From contig JAOTON010002266.1 in NCBI GenBank assembly GCA_034440635.1, positions 1,360,001 to 1,424,000 on the forward strand: a stretch of DNA of 64,000 nucleotides, read 5' to 3'. Shown in pieces: positions 32,801 to 40,327 of the stretch. A program made the translations under genes and the position numbers. The notes below the pieces were generated by a model. The model did no database searches, was not told the DNA's origin, and saw only the letters and a program-made list of their open reading frames with translations. Every line of letters starts with the position of its first letter. The first letter of the stretch is position 1. Origin of the DNA: Lepas anatifera. Taxonomy: Eukaryota; Arthropoda; Thecostraca; Lepadidae.

Positions 32801-33267
32801 CTACTACCACTGACCGCTGAGTTTTGAGCAGAGGCTGGATCCTTCAGTTCTGCCCGTTGTGCCACCAGTGCGAGGCAACATGTCACTGGGCAAGACCGGA
32901 TGTTACGCTTGCATAAGAGTTTAGCGCTGTTTTTCTGGTAATAATTTATATTTTAATGACATTGGGGTGTTTTTAGAACATTAAAAGGGCTGGTGTATAG
33001 AACGATTTTTCTGATCTCATGCTTATTCCGATGGTCCCGACCAGAACACTCCAGCTGAACTTGTACGTCTGGCGGTAGGTTTGGAACAGCTGCTTGATCA
33101 AGGACAAGTTCATGGGCCAGGCGACACTCCTGGCGGAAAACTCCCCTGGAAACGTTGTCGAGTACCAGCTGAACCTGTTTGGCAAATCGCGGTCGGACGC
33201 CACCGAGCGGCGACCGGGCAAACTAACAGTTGAGGTCATCGCCGACTCGGACATGACGGCAGTGTGA
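14780..33267 (+). CDS. CAPN5: calpain-5/TRA-3-type cysteine protease, 3' part (7 exons)
   Basis: Calpains are calcium-regulated cytosolic cysteine proteases. CAPN5 and nematode TRA-3 lack the penta-EF-hand domain and end in a C2 domain. Seven exons encode about 342 residues: 14780-14857, 15237-15435, 18045-18164, 30835-31031, 31943-32061, 32310-32443, 33079-33267. All borders are AG/GT and the phases join without a break. In order they give the end of the catalytic core (SPEWSKITDSERDKIG, then DGEFW/MTFDDF), domain III (GRYVLVPTTFSPAESGQFLL) and the C2 domain (GSADPYVIIKCG), ending EVIADSDMTAV like vertebrate CAPN5. Earlier exons, with the catalytic Cys, the His and the Asn of NPWG, are not identifiable upstream, so this is a 3' partial gene. 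Introns are filled with transposons and a minisatellite. Family assignment is firm; orthology to CAPN5 rather than a paralogue is likely. Confidence 0.92.
15237..15435 (+). CDS. CAPN5: calpain exon b: catalytic domain end to start of domain III
   Basis: Acceptor CTGCCGCAG, donor CCGCAG/GTGGGC. It completes the split Trp codon and runs for 66 codons, starting MTFDDFVTHFTDVSVCQLIN and including SFSKTW and GGCLNN..TF.HNPQ, all typical of the CAPN5 boundary between protease core and domain III. It ends in phase 0. Confidence 0.93.
15780..17722 (+). mobile_element. 5'-truncated non-LTR retrotransposon (Jockey/CR1-like LINE)
   Basis: The element consists of a reverse-transcriptase frame, a short 3' UTR and a tail of AAATAC repeats (about 17700-17722). 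No endonuclease or ORF1 lies upstream, which is the usual result of incomplete reverse transcription on insertion. The 5' border is approximate because I could not identify a target duplication. Confidence 0.8.
15797..17482 (+). CDS. LINE reverse transcriptase, 5'-truncated open frame (561 codons)
   Basis: This is the reverse transcriptase of a LINE, which primes on nicked chromosomal DNA and copies its own RNA. Motifs in order: KACGPDGLSARILKE (61-75), ANIIPIHKKGS (104-114), NNYRGISLLPLCSKILEKV (119-137), HGFLPRRSCVSNL (155-167), motif A with Asp190 in TDYSLAFTSV, motif B SGVAEGSVCGPLLF, motif C YADD (277-280), LNPSKCHVI and DLGVLLDTKL. After these comes the C-terminal ILEYGCVVW / LKRLERIQHKF segment. 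The catalytic aspartates are present. Motif B departs from the common GVPQGSVLGP (Pro to Ala, Gln to Glu, Leu to Cys), and AFD is AFT, which suggests a decaying copy. The annotated Met is only the first in the frame; the true start was lost by truncation. The frame is uninterrupted for 1.7 kb, so insertion was fairly recent. Confidence 0.88.
   Translation: MVIFNTTLKLTIINRTFSSKFSDPVVQNFPDCPTLQPLQLNRFAVPPGKVLALIMSIDGNKACGPDGLSARILKECAHQLAVPIEIICNLSVNQGVFLQLWKDANIIPIHKKGSKTCANNYRGISLLPLCSKILEKVVFDELLAHCQLAIPVSQHGFLPRRSCVSNLSVFLHHGWRSIQEGAQTDAIYTDYSLAFTSVNYALLLHKIKKSFNVTDGAHSWIESYLSNRRERVVIDGKMSDWAPVLSGVAEGSVCGPLLFVCFTADLPHCIQTQCVMYADDVKIFNRLKCSADADDLQADQERLSAWSKSWLLKLNPSKCHVITFTLRNSPILAGYSLDHSILERRTETRDLGVLLDTKLAFSNHIDSVVARANRMLGLLIRSMQIPKCRHGGRLRCQSVTSAYFAHVRSILEYGCVVWAGTAVTNLKRLERIQHKFLMWLAVKSDRPIAVTDYNTLLLHFKLPSIRSRLAQYDLLYLHSIFSGRLDRPHVMGCFGLLVQGRVSRVQRLWNVPYARVNTVKRSLFCRIPVLTNDFLNSSRDVDFLTQRISPSNRQPDNSRIA
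18045..18164 (+). CDS. CAPN5: calpain exon c: first part of domain III
   Basis: Acceptor GGCTCGCCAG, donor ATGAAG/GTGAGC. Forty codons in phase 0, beginning YRFDVEAEVDEVIVQLSQKD and ending ATNLCIGFHVMK. It matches the CAPN5 segment with the pattern QY.FEV....D.VL..IQQ.D.R and LAIGFDIYKV. The minisatellite at 18209 begins only 45 bp downstream. Confidence 0.93.
18209..19277. repeat. 45-bp minisatellite, about 24 copies
   Basis: The unit is CAGGCGCTCCACAGTGACAG, CCTTTATCAGAGGGCCTGTG, GGCCT. Variants alternate (GTGGGCC or GTGTGCC, CACAGTGAC or CACAATGGC, CCTTT or CTTTT), and some units have lost a base or gained GC. Long open frames on both strands are a consequence of 45 being divisible by three. 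Confidence 0.95.
19290..20107. other. no recognised feature
   Basis: GC-rich to about 19560, then AT-rich. Short frames only. I see no repeat shared with the rest of the window. Confidence 0.45.
20108..20716. mobile_element. hAT-type MITE (GGCGGATNC family) hosting a second MITE
   Basis: Starts CAGTGGCGGATGCAAAA at 20116 and ends CTTGTATCCGCCACCG at 20708, inverted. It is flanked by ATTTGGGG and GTTTGGGG, an 8-bp duplication with one difference. Inside it lies an element with GGGAATGTGGCACC ends (20214-20646). Confidence 0.75.
20214..20646. mobile_element. MITE with AAAGGGAATGTGGCAC ends
   Basis: TTAAAGGGAATGTGGCACC on the left and GTGCCACATTCCTTTT on the right form the terminal inverted repeat. 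It is 433 bp and noncoding. The copy at 28208-28661 shares the ends and subterminal sequence in the opposite orientation (for example TTTGAAACTAAAAATATTGA against its complement). Confidence 0.7.
20717..21934. other. no recognised feature
   Basis: Mixed sequence. It contains two related 10-20 bp motifs (GGTGGTCGAGATTTCGACCA near 21650 and a similar one near 21260), each a short inverted repeat. No coding match. Confidence 0.4.
22317..22453. mobile_element. 121-bp MITE nested in the hAT element
   Basis: CACTGGCGGATCCATGAGGG (22325) to GCATCCGCCCCTG (22445) are inverted ends of the GGCGGATCC family. Flanking octamers TTAGCAGA and TTGACAGA match at six of eight positions. Confidence 0.65.
22463..23041 (+). 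pseudogene. hAT transposase C-terminal remnant
   Basis: The frame contains a recognisable hAT C-terminal dimerisation region at about residues 109-145: AALPVTQVSVERLFSAMKLL, then LTDLRSRLRADILRQ. In hAT transposases this segment follows the catalytic RNase H-like core. The part of the frame before about residue 75 does not resemble a transposase and comes from repeat sequence related to the adjacent MITE. The core with the catalytic acidic residues is absent, so the gene is a fragment. The start codon is arbitrary. Confidence 0.75.
24150..24240 (+). repeat. tRNA-like sequence (SINE head) in the spacer of the inverted repeat
   Basis: A box A-like TGGCTCAACCGGTTAGCGC (24162-24180) and a box B-like GGGTTCGAGCC (24219-24229) are about 40 bp apart. 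The stem CGTGGGTTCGAGCCCACC could form a T-arm. The acceptor stem is not convincing, so this is more likely a tRNA-derived SINE head than a tRNA gene. Confidence 0.4.
24840..25055 (+). pseudogene. coding remnant in right arm of the inverted repeat, family uncertain
   Basis: This 71-codon frame includes VVNGPTERGVKLVEDFLSHL. It resembles a segment (V-N-D-x-A-E-R-G-V-x-L-x-x-D-F) that I recall from uncharacterised transposon-associated invertebrate proteins. The same coding sequence occurs inverted in the left arm, with differences. The frame has no visible catalytic motif. The resemblance is from memory and uncertain. Confidence 0.3.
25477..26570. other. hAT right terminal region and adjacent intron sequence without recognised genes
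   Basis: 25790-25945 is the GGAGCC hexamer block of the hAT right end. After 25972 the sequence becomes AT-rich with no recognised features. Confidence 0.5.
26570..28065. repeat. degenerate long repeats, three related units
   Basis: Units at about 26636-26980, 27475-27755 and 27795-28065 share, in order: GGCTAGATTATCCATG or similar, CTTGCCGGTATTCC, GTCAGTCGGT, CACAATATGGGACGT, AAGGTGTCACCGCAAA, GGGCTGGACGC and CTGCCTCATATCAACGAC. Similarity is patchy and includes gaps. They may be an old dispersed repeat inserted repeatedly or a decayed tandem array. No coding frame spans them. Confidence 0.55.
28208..28661. mobile_element. MITE with AAAGGGAATGT...ACATTCCCTTT ends
   Basis: The left end AAAGGGAATGTTTCACCTT and right end AAGGTGCCACATTCCCTTT are inverted. 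It is 454 bp and noncoding. It is the same family as 20214-20646. Confidence 0.75.
28971..29170. repeat. 41-bp tandem repeat, about 5 copies
   Basis: The unit is GTCATCTCGAAATATTGCGG then TCAGCGATGGCAAGAGTCGGG. Two unit types differ by ATATTG/ATTGTG and CAG/CGG. The phrase GAGTCGGGTCATCTC also occurs in the TTAA-element remnant at 29311, so the array probably grew from that sequence. Confidence 0.92.
29311..29957. mobile_element. TTAA element, left end missing
   Basis: The right end CCCACCGGGGCGAGTG/TTAA (29954-29957) and the AGGTCA-rich interior match the family at 834-1832 in the same orientation. The left end is lost or replaced by the 41-bp array. Confidence 0.6.
29958..30834. other. intron sequence, possible repeat starting at 30071
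   Basis: CAGGGCCCCATTTCATAAACG at 30070 looks like a transposon terminus, but I could not find its partner. It is followed by several short copies of GCAGCGTAAA/TTACGCTG. No coding match before the calpain exon at 30835. Confidence 0.3.
30835..31031 (+). CDS. CAPN5: calpain exon d: core of domain III
   Basis: Acceptor TGGCCTTCAG, donor CTCAA/GTGGGT. It reads VELNRKYRVHRIQESAATSD, then YIRSRSIFWREQLPRGRYVL, then VPTTFSPAESGQFLLRVFMD, ending SSPNL plus two bases. The block RYV..PTTF.P...G.FLLRVF is the calpain domain III signature. An apparent ATG upstream at 30739 is intronic. Confidence 0.95.
31262..31463. mobile_element. TTAA-element fragment in calpain intron
   Basis: AGGTCA-rich sequence ends CCCACCGGAGCGAGCG/TTAA (31460-31463). 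Only about 200 bp of the family remain. Confidence 0.5.
31943..32061 (+). CDS. CAPN5: calpain exon e: domain III end and start of C2 domain
   Basis: Acceptor GGGCTGGCAG, donor GGGGT/GTGAGT. It completes the split Lys codon, then reads ELTKEQPKPSWLPCVPTPHG and VVVIKVVSGTGLEKQDSLG, the first beta-strand region of the C2 domain. One base of a Ser codon is left for the next exon. Confidence 0.93.
32310..32443 (+). CDS. CAPN5: calpain exon f: C2 domain centre
   Basis: Acceptor TTGGACGACAG, donor ATACAG/GTGCGT. It reads ADPYVIIKCGKTSVRSYPVK, then ENLNPTWNCKAIFYRQPAEP, CKIQ. The C2 signature (DPYV.I..G....S.V...NLNPTWN) is clear, including the aspartate of the DPYV loop. Confidence 0.95.
32444..33078 (+). 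other. last calpain intron, no feature seen
   Basis: 635 bp, no repeat recognised. It ends in TCTGGCGGTAG, a weak polypyrimidine context for the acceptor. Confidence 0.5.
33079..33267 (+). CDS. CAPN5: calpain exon g: C2 domain end and stop
   Basis: Acceptor GGCGGTAG. It reads VWNSCLIKDKFMGQATLLAE, NSPGNVVEYQLNLFGKSRSD, ATERRPGKLTVEVIADSDMT, AV, stop TGA (33265-33267). The ending matches the CAPN5 C-terminus (…LMAV). The stop lies inside AGT/GTGAGTG, which also looks like a splice donor. Confidence 0.93.
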   Translation, partial: VWNSCLIKDKFMGQATLLAENSPGNVVEYQLNLFGKSRSDATERRPGKLTVEVIADSDMTAV

Positions 33268-33401
33268 GTGCAGCGACACACAGCGGCACCGAAGTCAACT
33301 ACCGCCACCCATCCAAAACCAGCACTGTTCTTTTCAACAGTGCCGGTAAACTGACAGTATCGATAGAAAGACAAGTAGAGGCCGGAAAATGATTCAGGAT
33401 T

Positions 33402-33590
33402 TTACAGGGAAATCTGTGTTTTCGCTATGTTTTCAGTTGCTACAAACTGTAGTTGAACAAGTTCTGTGCGCATATCTTTCAGCTCTTGTTGAATTTTATC
33501 ATTTTCACTCCTGAGGCTTTCCATCTCATCCTTAAGCTTATCAATGCATGACTCAAGGAATTTCAATGAAGTCTTCATTTTTACTGACAA
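33402..33590 (-). pseudogene. coiled-coil fragment, possibly LINE ORF1-like
   Basis: The frame reads VKMKTSLKFLESCIDKLKDE, then MESLRSENDKIQQELKDMRT, ELVQLQ, a heptad-type coiled coil rich in Leu, Glu, Lys. ORF1 proteins of CR1/Jockey-type LINEs often carry such a segment. No zinc knuckle or RRM is visible, and the frame opens after a stop, so this is a fragment if the reading is correct. Confidence 0.35.
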
Positions 33591-33599
33591 TTTTCACTG

Positions 33600-35690
33600 T
33601 GTGTCGGAGCAATTCTGGATAATCAATGTCAGGTCGAGCAATCTATATGCTGCAGTGGGTTGTCACAGAGAATCTCATAGGTAATTAATCTAGCCAGTCC
33701 ATATGCACCTAATCACCTACTCATTTCTAGCTTTCTAATTTACTCAAGCAAAAAACCACAAGCCAAGCTACCTGTAACACAGTACAAGCCTTGCAAGGCG
33801 GCTAAGGGGGTATGAATAGGGCGATGCTCGACCAGATGGGGAGCCAGCCAGTTTGCCAAAGTGGCAACAAAGTTTTTGGGTTTATGTTGTCCTGTGGAAA
33901 AAGCACAAGTTATGCGAATACTGAGGCACCTTCTAAATTATGCTGTCTAGGTACCTCTCGGCTTCCTACTAATCAGCAAACGATCTTCCTATTTATCAGT
34001 TCAATAACCAAACTAACCTTCCGAATCCGATCAAATTTACCTGCATGAACGCCCAGACCGCAGGGAAAGTGCCGTAAATTCGGCTAGAAGATTCAGAAAC
34101 GATGATGGATGCCCACCGAAGGCGTGAGTAAAAGCGAGCGCGAGAGAAATGGTGAGAGTCATGGCAAGATTTAGATGCAGTTACATAAAGGGGATTTACC
34201 TATGGCAGGAAGCGGAGAAAAGAGCGTTAGATTAAGCTATTGTTACTCCTTAGGCGTCATTTTACTTTACCTGTCACTTAGCAGTGAAATCTTTGCGGAA
34301 TTTGTTTTTAAGCTGGGAACGGTGAGAGCAGTGCACGGTTCGTTGATGATTTTGGCCGTTGGTATGTAGCGCGGCGAATTACTTGGTATTGCTGGATGAT
34401 TTCCACAGTCCACCCGTTGGTGTATTGGCGCTGAGTCACACATTTGTATCCGCGAGTAGTTACCGAGGCCTCGCCGAACCGCCTCAGGGTTGGGGTCCCA
34501 CCGTAGTGTACGTCGGTCGACCCTGTTGGCCAGTGGGCGGCAGCAGCGTCCCAGTCTGGCTGTTGGTATGCCCGCCTGGTCAGGCCAGAGGCCGTGCCTT
34601 GACTCAGCGCCATTGCCTTCTAAATGCCGCCTGCGTGGTTGTACTGCTGCCAACCCAGCTATTGAATTTGGGAGTTTTTTTTACATCGGATATATCAGTG
34701 GTGACCCTGGATGAATAGCTGCATGTTCAGAATACTCCTGTTTACAACGTTTGACGTGACTTTGTGATGCAACTGGTAGGGTTGCCATCGCGCTCCGGCG
34801 CTGGTCTGGCTAGCGGAGCCGCCTGCGGGATATGTACGTCCCAAAACTGCGCCCGGGCCTGTTTTGGCCGCCGTTAAAGGCCGTTTACCTGGTGTGTTTT
34901 CTTTCACAGTCTTGTGCCGTGGGCGTGTTTCACTAACGTGTGGTTAGTTCTAGCTGCCTGCGACCGCGGCCGTTGTCTTGCCTGTCAAGTAGTTGTCTGC
35001 AGTCTATCGTTACTTAAGTTAGAAATGAATTATGAAATACGCCACAGGCGCGAGAGTATTTTTTAATTTCAGTTCTCGCCCTGTGATGGTAAATCTGGCG
35101 ACGAGTAGTAAGAATGACCTCGGTTAGGAATAAAGATGTGTGGGATGTCGGGTGGCTTTGGAGCTTTCCTTGTTCAGTTTTTATATTTTTGACATCCTAG
35201 CTTGCGAGTTCGCCTGTATTTATGTTCGTCTCTTACCTGTATGCGCTTTAAGGGATTTCTTCCGCTCGCAGTGACTCGGGTGAAATACCGTATTTTTATA
35301 ACATAACCAGCGCTTATTTATGACAGCGTTCCAGTCAATGCATTGTTGTGGCAAGACGATCATTCGCTACGCCATGCTCGTGGGCGCGCGGGAAGGCGAC
35401 GAGTGGTAGCATGGTTTCACTGCCGCCGCGAGGAGAGCATGCTGGTTGTCTCCCGGGCCACTGTATTATTGCCGCCTACGTATATTGGCCTCTCGCGGGA
35501 AGGCGAGCCGCTTTCAAATATATATATTGATAAATAAAGTGTGTTGCATGGACAATTGAGCTCCATGATAGGTAGTTTCTACCCGAGGCGTACTCCACCT
35601 ACCTCAACCTCGAGTCCTATTGGCCATGTCTGTCTGCCTGATAAATATGTTTGATCAATAAATATTGTCGGATCAGCTCAATTTTTTCCC
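33600..35690. other. intergenic sequence between the convergent genes; no recognised gene
   Basis: A GC-rich part (34430-34900) has overlapping frames on both strands that I do not recognise. AATAAA occurs at about 35126 and 35533. The stretch 34920-35540 has the texture of a retroelement end but lacks identifiable borders. Confidence 0.35.
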
Positions 35691-37250
35691 CTAGCTGGCC
35701 CTTGTTATCCGTTGAAAAGGACATAAATTTCAAGTTCGTAGATTTTGAAGTAAAAATTAGAAAAATAGAAAACAGAAAAAGTTTGAGCCAAAATTTCTCA
35801 AAAACTATTTTGGATTTAAACTTGGGGCTTCAGTTTGGGTGTCTGGAGCAGAAGGGCTATCACCCTACAAAATTCCAGAGCTCTGACATCAATTCTCAGG
35901 ACTGACAGACGCCAACAACAACAACCCCGGTCTGCGACCTGGGCTAACGCCCCACCGGCGCAGGAGAGCCGCATGACAATGTTCTGAAATCAAGCCATCC
36001 TTCGTTTTCAATGTATCTCTTCATAAGCCTGTAGGTCGGAGTTGTCATTCTTTTCTTTGAAATAACTAATAAATAGCTCACGGTCAACCGCGGATGCGAA
36101 CCGGGCACCCCTGATCACGAGTCATGGCCTCTAACCACTAGACCACTGCCCCATGATCTGCCGACCCCCACTGGCCCTACACTAGCTAGCCCTACACTAG
36201 CCCAGTGACCCGTCAGGAGGTCACTGGCCGGTATCGCTCAACCAAAACGATGCCGTGATCGTGGCGCCAGGTGCTGTGTTCGTACAGAAAAGGCATGTTA
36301 TGAAGTTGTTCCTAGAAGACGAACTAAATATTATATTGGCCTAAAATCACTTGTATCGGCTACCCAGCACCCTAAGCTAGCTTCATGCCAAATTTCATGC
36401 ACTTCCATTTATTTTAAGAATGTAAAACCATGGCGAGAAGCAAACAAGTTCCGAGAAATTTAGCTCCTTGAAATACTCTTTCGGACGAATTACTCGAAAG
36501 CCGTTGGAGAGAAGTGGGTAGTGTAAATTAATGAAATGACTGCAATCGATTTTCTTATTCAGCCATGGTAATTCTGAGCTTGTGAGTGACATGTGCTCGG
36601 AGCCAAGAAGCTACAAAGAAAAGGTTTTCTTCTAAAATTATATTTTTACATATAAAACAATGATTTTAAATATCACGATATCCATCTCCAAATATTATCA
36701 GGCGTAAGCAATGTTCTTTCATTATCTGAAATGAAAAGTCAAATCGGCGCATTAGATCGCGAGATATTAAGATTTGAATGAAATGAGCAAAAATGCAGTC
36801 CTCCGGCAGAATGGCAAAAACCAGGTAATAATTTTGAGTTTTCCACTGGAAACTACGCCTAAGCACAATAAAATTGACCTAGCTGCCTCCAGGTGTCTGT
36901 CTTTAAACTAAGTGAAGCTTGCCTTCTGATATTTCTAGTTTATAAGTCGGCCGTCAAATTTCAATAGCTTTTTTGCTTGTATCAGAAATACTGCGTTTTG
37001 GCGTAATACATAGTGCCGGACCAGTTCGAAATTTTATTTCTTAGGTGGCACCTGTTGCATATTCAAAAGGAGACAAATTGTAAGTTCGCCGCTTGAGAAA
37101 TAAAAATGAGAAAAATGCAAAATTGAAAACATTTGTTCCAAAATTTCTCAAAAACTGTTTGAATTTAGATTCGGGAGCCTTAGTTTGGGCGTCTAGCGTA
37201 AAAGGGCTATCACCCTACGCAATTGCAGAGACCTTGCATCAACTGTTAGA
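35690..37250 (-). repeat. composite dispersed repeat (copy 1, minus orientation)
   Basis: The sequence shares long blocks with 48840-51604, 52451-53929 and 58152-60290. Examples are the complement of CGAACTTGAAATTTATGTCC, the complement of CTCACCATGGTTTCAAG, a tRNA-like head (36060-36160) and GGTGATAGCCCTTTTACGCT at 37198-37217 (complement). At 35700-35780 and 37075-37120 it preserves the site that is occupied by TTAA elements in other copies. The family is not known to me; tRNA head plus repeated 3' module suggest a SINE/LINE composite. Confidence 0.6.
36060..36160 (-). repeat. tRNA-derived SINE head
   Basis: On the minus strand, GTGGTCTAGTGGTTAGAGG (box A region) is followed after about 30 bases by GGTTCGCATCC (box B region). 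The same module lies at 51180, 53565 and 60000 on the plus strand. Confidence 0.6.
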
Positions 37251-37254
37251 ACCG

Positions 37255-37524
37255 CCAAGCGGCCAGAATAGAGCCGCTTGAGAAATATCAATCCGCTGCG
37301 CTCCATGGATTTCGTCATGCGGCTCTGACAGACCACGACGAGACCCGTCTGAGCGGCCAGAATAGAGCCGCTTGAGAAATCTCAATGCGCTTCGCTCCAT
37401 GGATTTCGTCATGCGGCTCTGACAACAACAACAGACCACGACGAGACCCGTCTGAGCGGCCAGAATAGAGCCGCTTGAGAAATCTCAATGCGCTTCGCTC
37501 CATGGATTTCGTCATGCGGCTCTG
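37255..37524. repeat. three tandem copies of a ~95-105-bp module
   Basis: The module runs AGCGGCCAGAATAGAGCCGC, TTGAGAAATCTCAATGCGCT, TCGCTCCATGGATTTCGTCA, TGCGGCTCTGA and is separated by ACAACAACAGACCACGACGA or shorter. AGAGCCGC near one end and GCGGCTCT at the other make each module an imperfect hairpin. Single copies occur at 48845, 49607-49760 and 53800-53880. Confidence 0.85.
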
Positions 37525-39070
37525 ATAACTTTTGAAGTGAAAGTATTATGTTAAATTTCAACCACATATCGTCCGCAAAAGTTTCTTAAAACAGTCTAGC
37601 ATAAGTTTCTGTTTAGCAGGAGCGGCCGCTACGATACTGACAGTGCCCAGTGTCTACCTAAGTCTCCCAGCCTCTCCCGCCATACATTTCTGACACGCAC
37701 CACGCCGTGCGCGCATCCCAGGCCTGCGGCTGTCTCTCAGGTCTCTCCGTTCGCTCCGGATATCCGAGAACCTTGGATGGAGAGCGGCAAGTTGTGTTCC
37801 TGTTCATTTATATTTCCCGTATTCTTGGCCCGGAATACCTCTCATCACTAACAGCACAAGGGCGCGGCACATCCTGCAAAACGTTTTGGACTTCTCCAAA
37901 ACTTTCTACGCAGCCCGCTTGCTTTATTTTAACGGAACATTATTTTTGCACTCTTAGTACCCAGATTTTGTTTCCCTTTGTGTCACGGGATTTATTTGGC
38001 GCTGTGTTGGGGATATCTTTTGTGAGCTTGAACAAGAGGAAAGCCTTCGCTTTCCTTCACGGGACTCTGTGCTTGAGTGGCCTGTCTTTTGCTTTCGGCG
38101 GCGGTGTTTGTGTCGGCGGTGACGGTGGGGGGGTATTGCTATCTGCGGGGTAGGGGTTTACAGTGGTGCTGCACTTTTTCTTTTCCTTGTTTTTTTCAGC
38201 ATCTTTCTAGCAAAATCTTGTTTTTCTTTTGTATCCACTAAAAATTAAACAATCACATACATCGAGGGCTAAGAAGAGTAAAACTTTTTGGACAAAATAA
38301 CTTTAAAAAGATGAGCCAGGCGCGATAGAATATATTTATCCCCTTGTAGTCTGTCAAGTGAGATATGTTTTCAGCTATAGTAGCTTTGGTATATAATGCT
38401 AAAAATTATATTAAGCTGGTAATCCTGGTGCGGTTTTTACTGAACCGCAAACACGGAAACATCGCGGGAACGAGCGAGAATACATATGAATAATACGGCA
38501 TAGGGGGTGCAGGGAGCGGGCTCGGGCAAAGGGGGAACGGTAACGATAGCGGGAACGATCCCACCTCAGAACCGGATCATCGCCGCTGATCAAAGCCTAA
38601 ACGCAACGCACGCCGATCGCTCTAACAGTCGCAGTCGTGGGCGTCGAGAGCAGCAGGGACGGGGATGCGTCTTCCCATTGGAGGACCAAGTGTCCAACCT
38701 TGCCCTTGCATCCGCCAAGTGCCCACCCCAGCCGCCCCCTCCCTTGCCATCATATATTGTTTTTTAATTGCTTAAAATATATATTCTCTCAAGACTTGAT
38801 GTTCCCAACAGCCAGGGATGTAGGAACCGGTGGGGGGGCAGGGGGCAGCTACCCCCCCCCAACTTTCATGAATCTTAACCATTAACCCTATGGCGTTGAC
38901 TGGAAAGAAATGACTTGAAAATTCCCGCTGCCCCACCAACTTTGAATATAGTTCCAACGCTCCTGCCAACAGCGCCACGTTCAAGAAAATTACCACATAC
39001 TCGCTCTGCCCACATCCTGCGGATTGTCTATCGATGTAATTTACCACAAACCCGACTCAATTACCCCGAC
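37525..39070. other. no recognised gene
   Basis: A 148-codon plus frame (37707-38153) has no recognisable domain and biased low-complexity ends. Near 38810-38950, GGTGGGGGGGCAGGGGGCAG and CCCCCCCCAACTTTC form a G/C-rich pair that may be a degraded MITE. Confidence 0.35.
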
Positions 39071-39074
39071 GATT

Positions 39075-39290
39075 AGGGGCGCGGTAGTGGAGTGGTCAAG
39101 GTATGTACCTTCCACGCAGCCGACCCGGGTTCAAGGCCCGGCGGGTATTCGAGTGGTCAGCGTAGCTGGCTTCCACGCTGCCGACCCGAGTTCAAGGCCC
39201 GGCGACTTCTCTGAACAAGGAGCAAGCCGGCTCCCGAGAAACCCTTCCAACAGGGAGGAGTTGGCGACGCCATATAACCCTGACAGTTTG
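39075..39290 (+). repeat. tRNA-derived SINE with dimeric head
   Basis: Two tRNA-like units follow each other, each with GAGTGGTCA..(box A) and GACCCGGGTTCAAGGCCCGG or GACCCGAGTTCAAGGCCCGG (box B). A body then reads CTGAACAAGGAGCAAGCCGG, CTCCCGAGAAACCCTTCC, GGCGACGCCATATAACCCTG. The body recurs in inverse orientation at 47860-47990. Confidence 0.8.
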
Positions 39291-39937
39291 TGCGTCCTTA
39301 AGCCCCAAAATTTGTTGACTGTTATTAACTTGTTATTAATGTTTTATTAACTTGTTAAAACAATTCTCACTTCGACTTTCTCTCACTCTTCTCTCACCAC
39401 GTCTCCGCTCGTGGCTTTTCACCTCGTTCGTTGCCCTTCCGCTTTATGATCTGTACTTTCAATAAGAAATTAAATCACTTCTTTATTGTGGGAAGCTTTA
39501 CCAGAGCCAACGTTCCTCAGGCAAGAATACAAACAGAACAAGTGGTTACAATCGGGAACTATGCCGAAGAGAGACAAGAAAATACTACAAACACTTCACT
39601 AATAGATACTTCAAACTGCCTCCAATTTTCTTGTAGCTTGCTTGAACACGATTAACTATTTGCACAATACTACAACGACATTCACAGATTCTAACTTCCG
39701 CGTTATCCAAAGATAAATAATAATACGGAAGTTAAATTTGTTCTCGAAACATCCATAGCCTCGACGCGAGCGCCCCTGAAGTCGGCGGTTCAGCGGGGAA
39801 CTAAGCGCCGACAACCCGCTGCTAGCGCCCATGCAGCCGTTGCGGAACCCACAGGCACTACAATTTACTTCACATAAAAAACGGCGCACAATCCGCCTGC
39901 CGCAGCAGCACCGCAGCACACGGCTGGTAGTCAAGGT

Positions 39938-40027
39938 GGCGAGCAGCGCTCAAAGACCTCCTTCATTTCTTAACACCGATAAAGTGGCGAGCAGCGCTCA
40001 AAGACCTCCTTCATTTCTTAACACCAG
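39938..40027. repeat. tandem duplication, two 42-bp copies
   Basis: GTGGCGAGCAGCGCTCAAAG plus ACCTCCTTCATTTCTTAACACC occurs twice, separated by GATAAA. It sits about 160 bp beyond the METTL7 stop codon, possibly in the 3' UTR. Confidence 0.9.
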
Positions 40028-40186
40028 CAATTATCTTCATGCACATATTTCAAAATGGCCGATGGGAAGAACATGCATCTACAAAAATTATCACACGAAT
40101 ACCAGATAATCACAGATACCAACATCCTAATAAAAACGCGCGGATAAATGATGGCTGTGAGGTGGCGCAGCTGCGGTCTGAGGGAG

Positions 40187-40327
40187 TCACTTGGTGGCGA
40201 CACCGTACAGGATGGGATTGACCAGCTGGCACGGACGTGTTGGCGCCGAGCCCGTCTGCTCGACTCGGCCGTTCTTCAGGTACACGCTCTGCTGCTCCAC
40301 GCTGGAGAAGCCGGCCTGCAGGATCGC
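40187..40327 (-). CDS. METTL7: METTL7 last exon with stop
   Basis: Acceptor CCGCCTCCGCAG. It reads AILQAGFSSVEQQSVYLKNG, RVEQTGSAPTRPCQLVNPIL, YGVATK, then TGA at 40189-40187. It corresponds to the family C-terminus (F.......L.RP.IYGYA.K). Confidence 0.92.
   Translation of the reverse strand, partial: AILQAGFSSVEQQSVYLKNGRVEQTGSAPTRPCQLVNPILYGVATK

Noticed and set aside
37707..38153. 148-codon plus frame
   Set aside because: No domain, no codon bias, low-complexity glycine end; likely chance.
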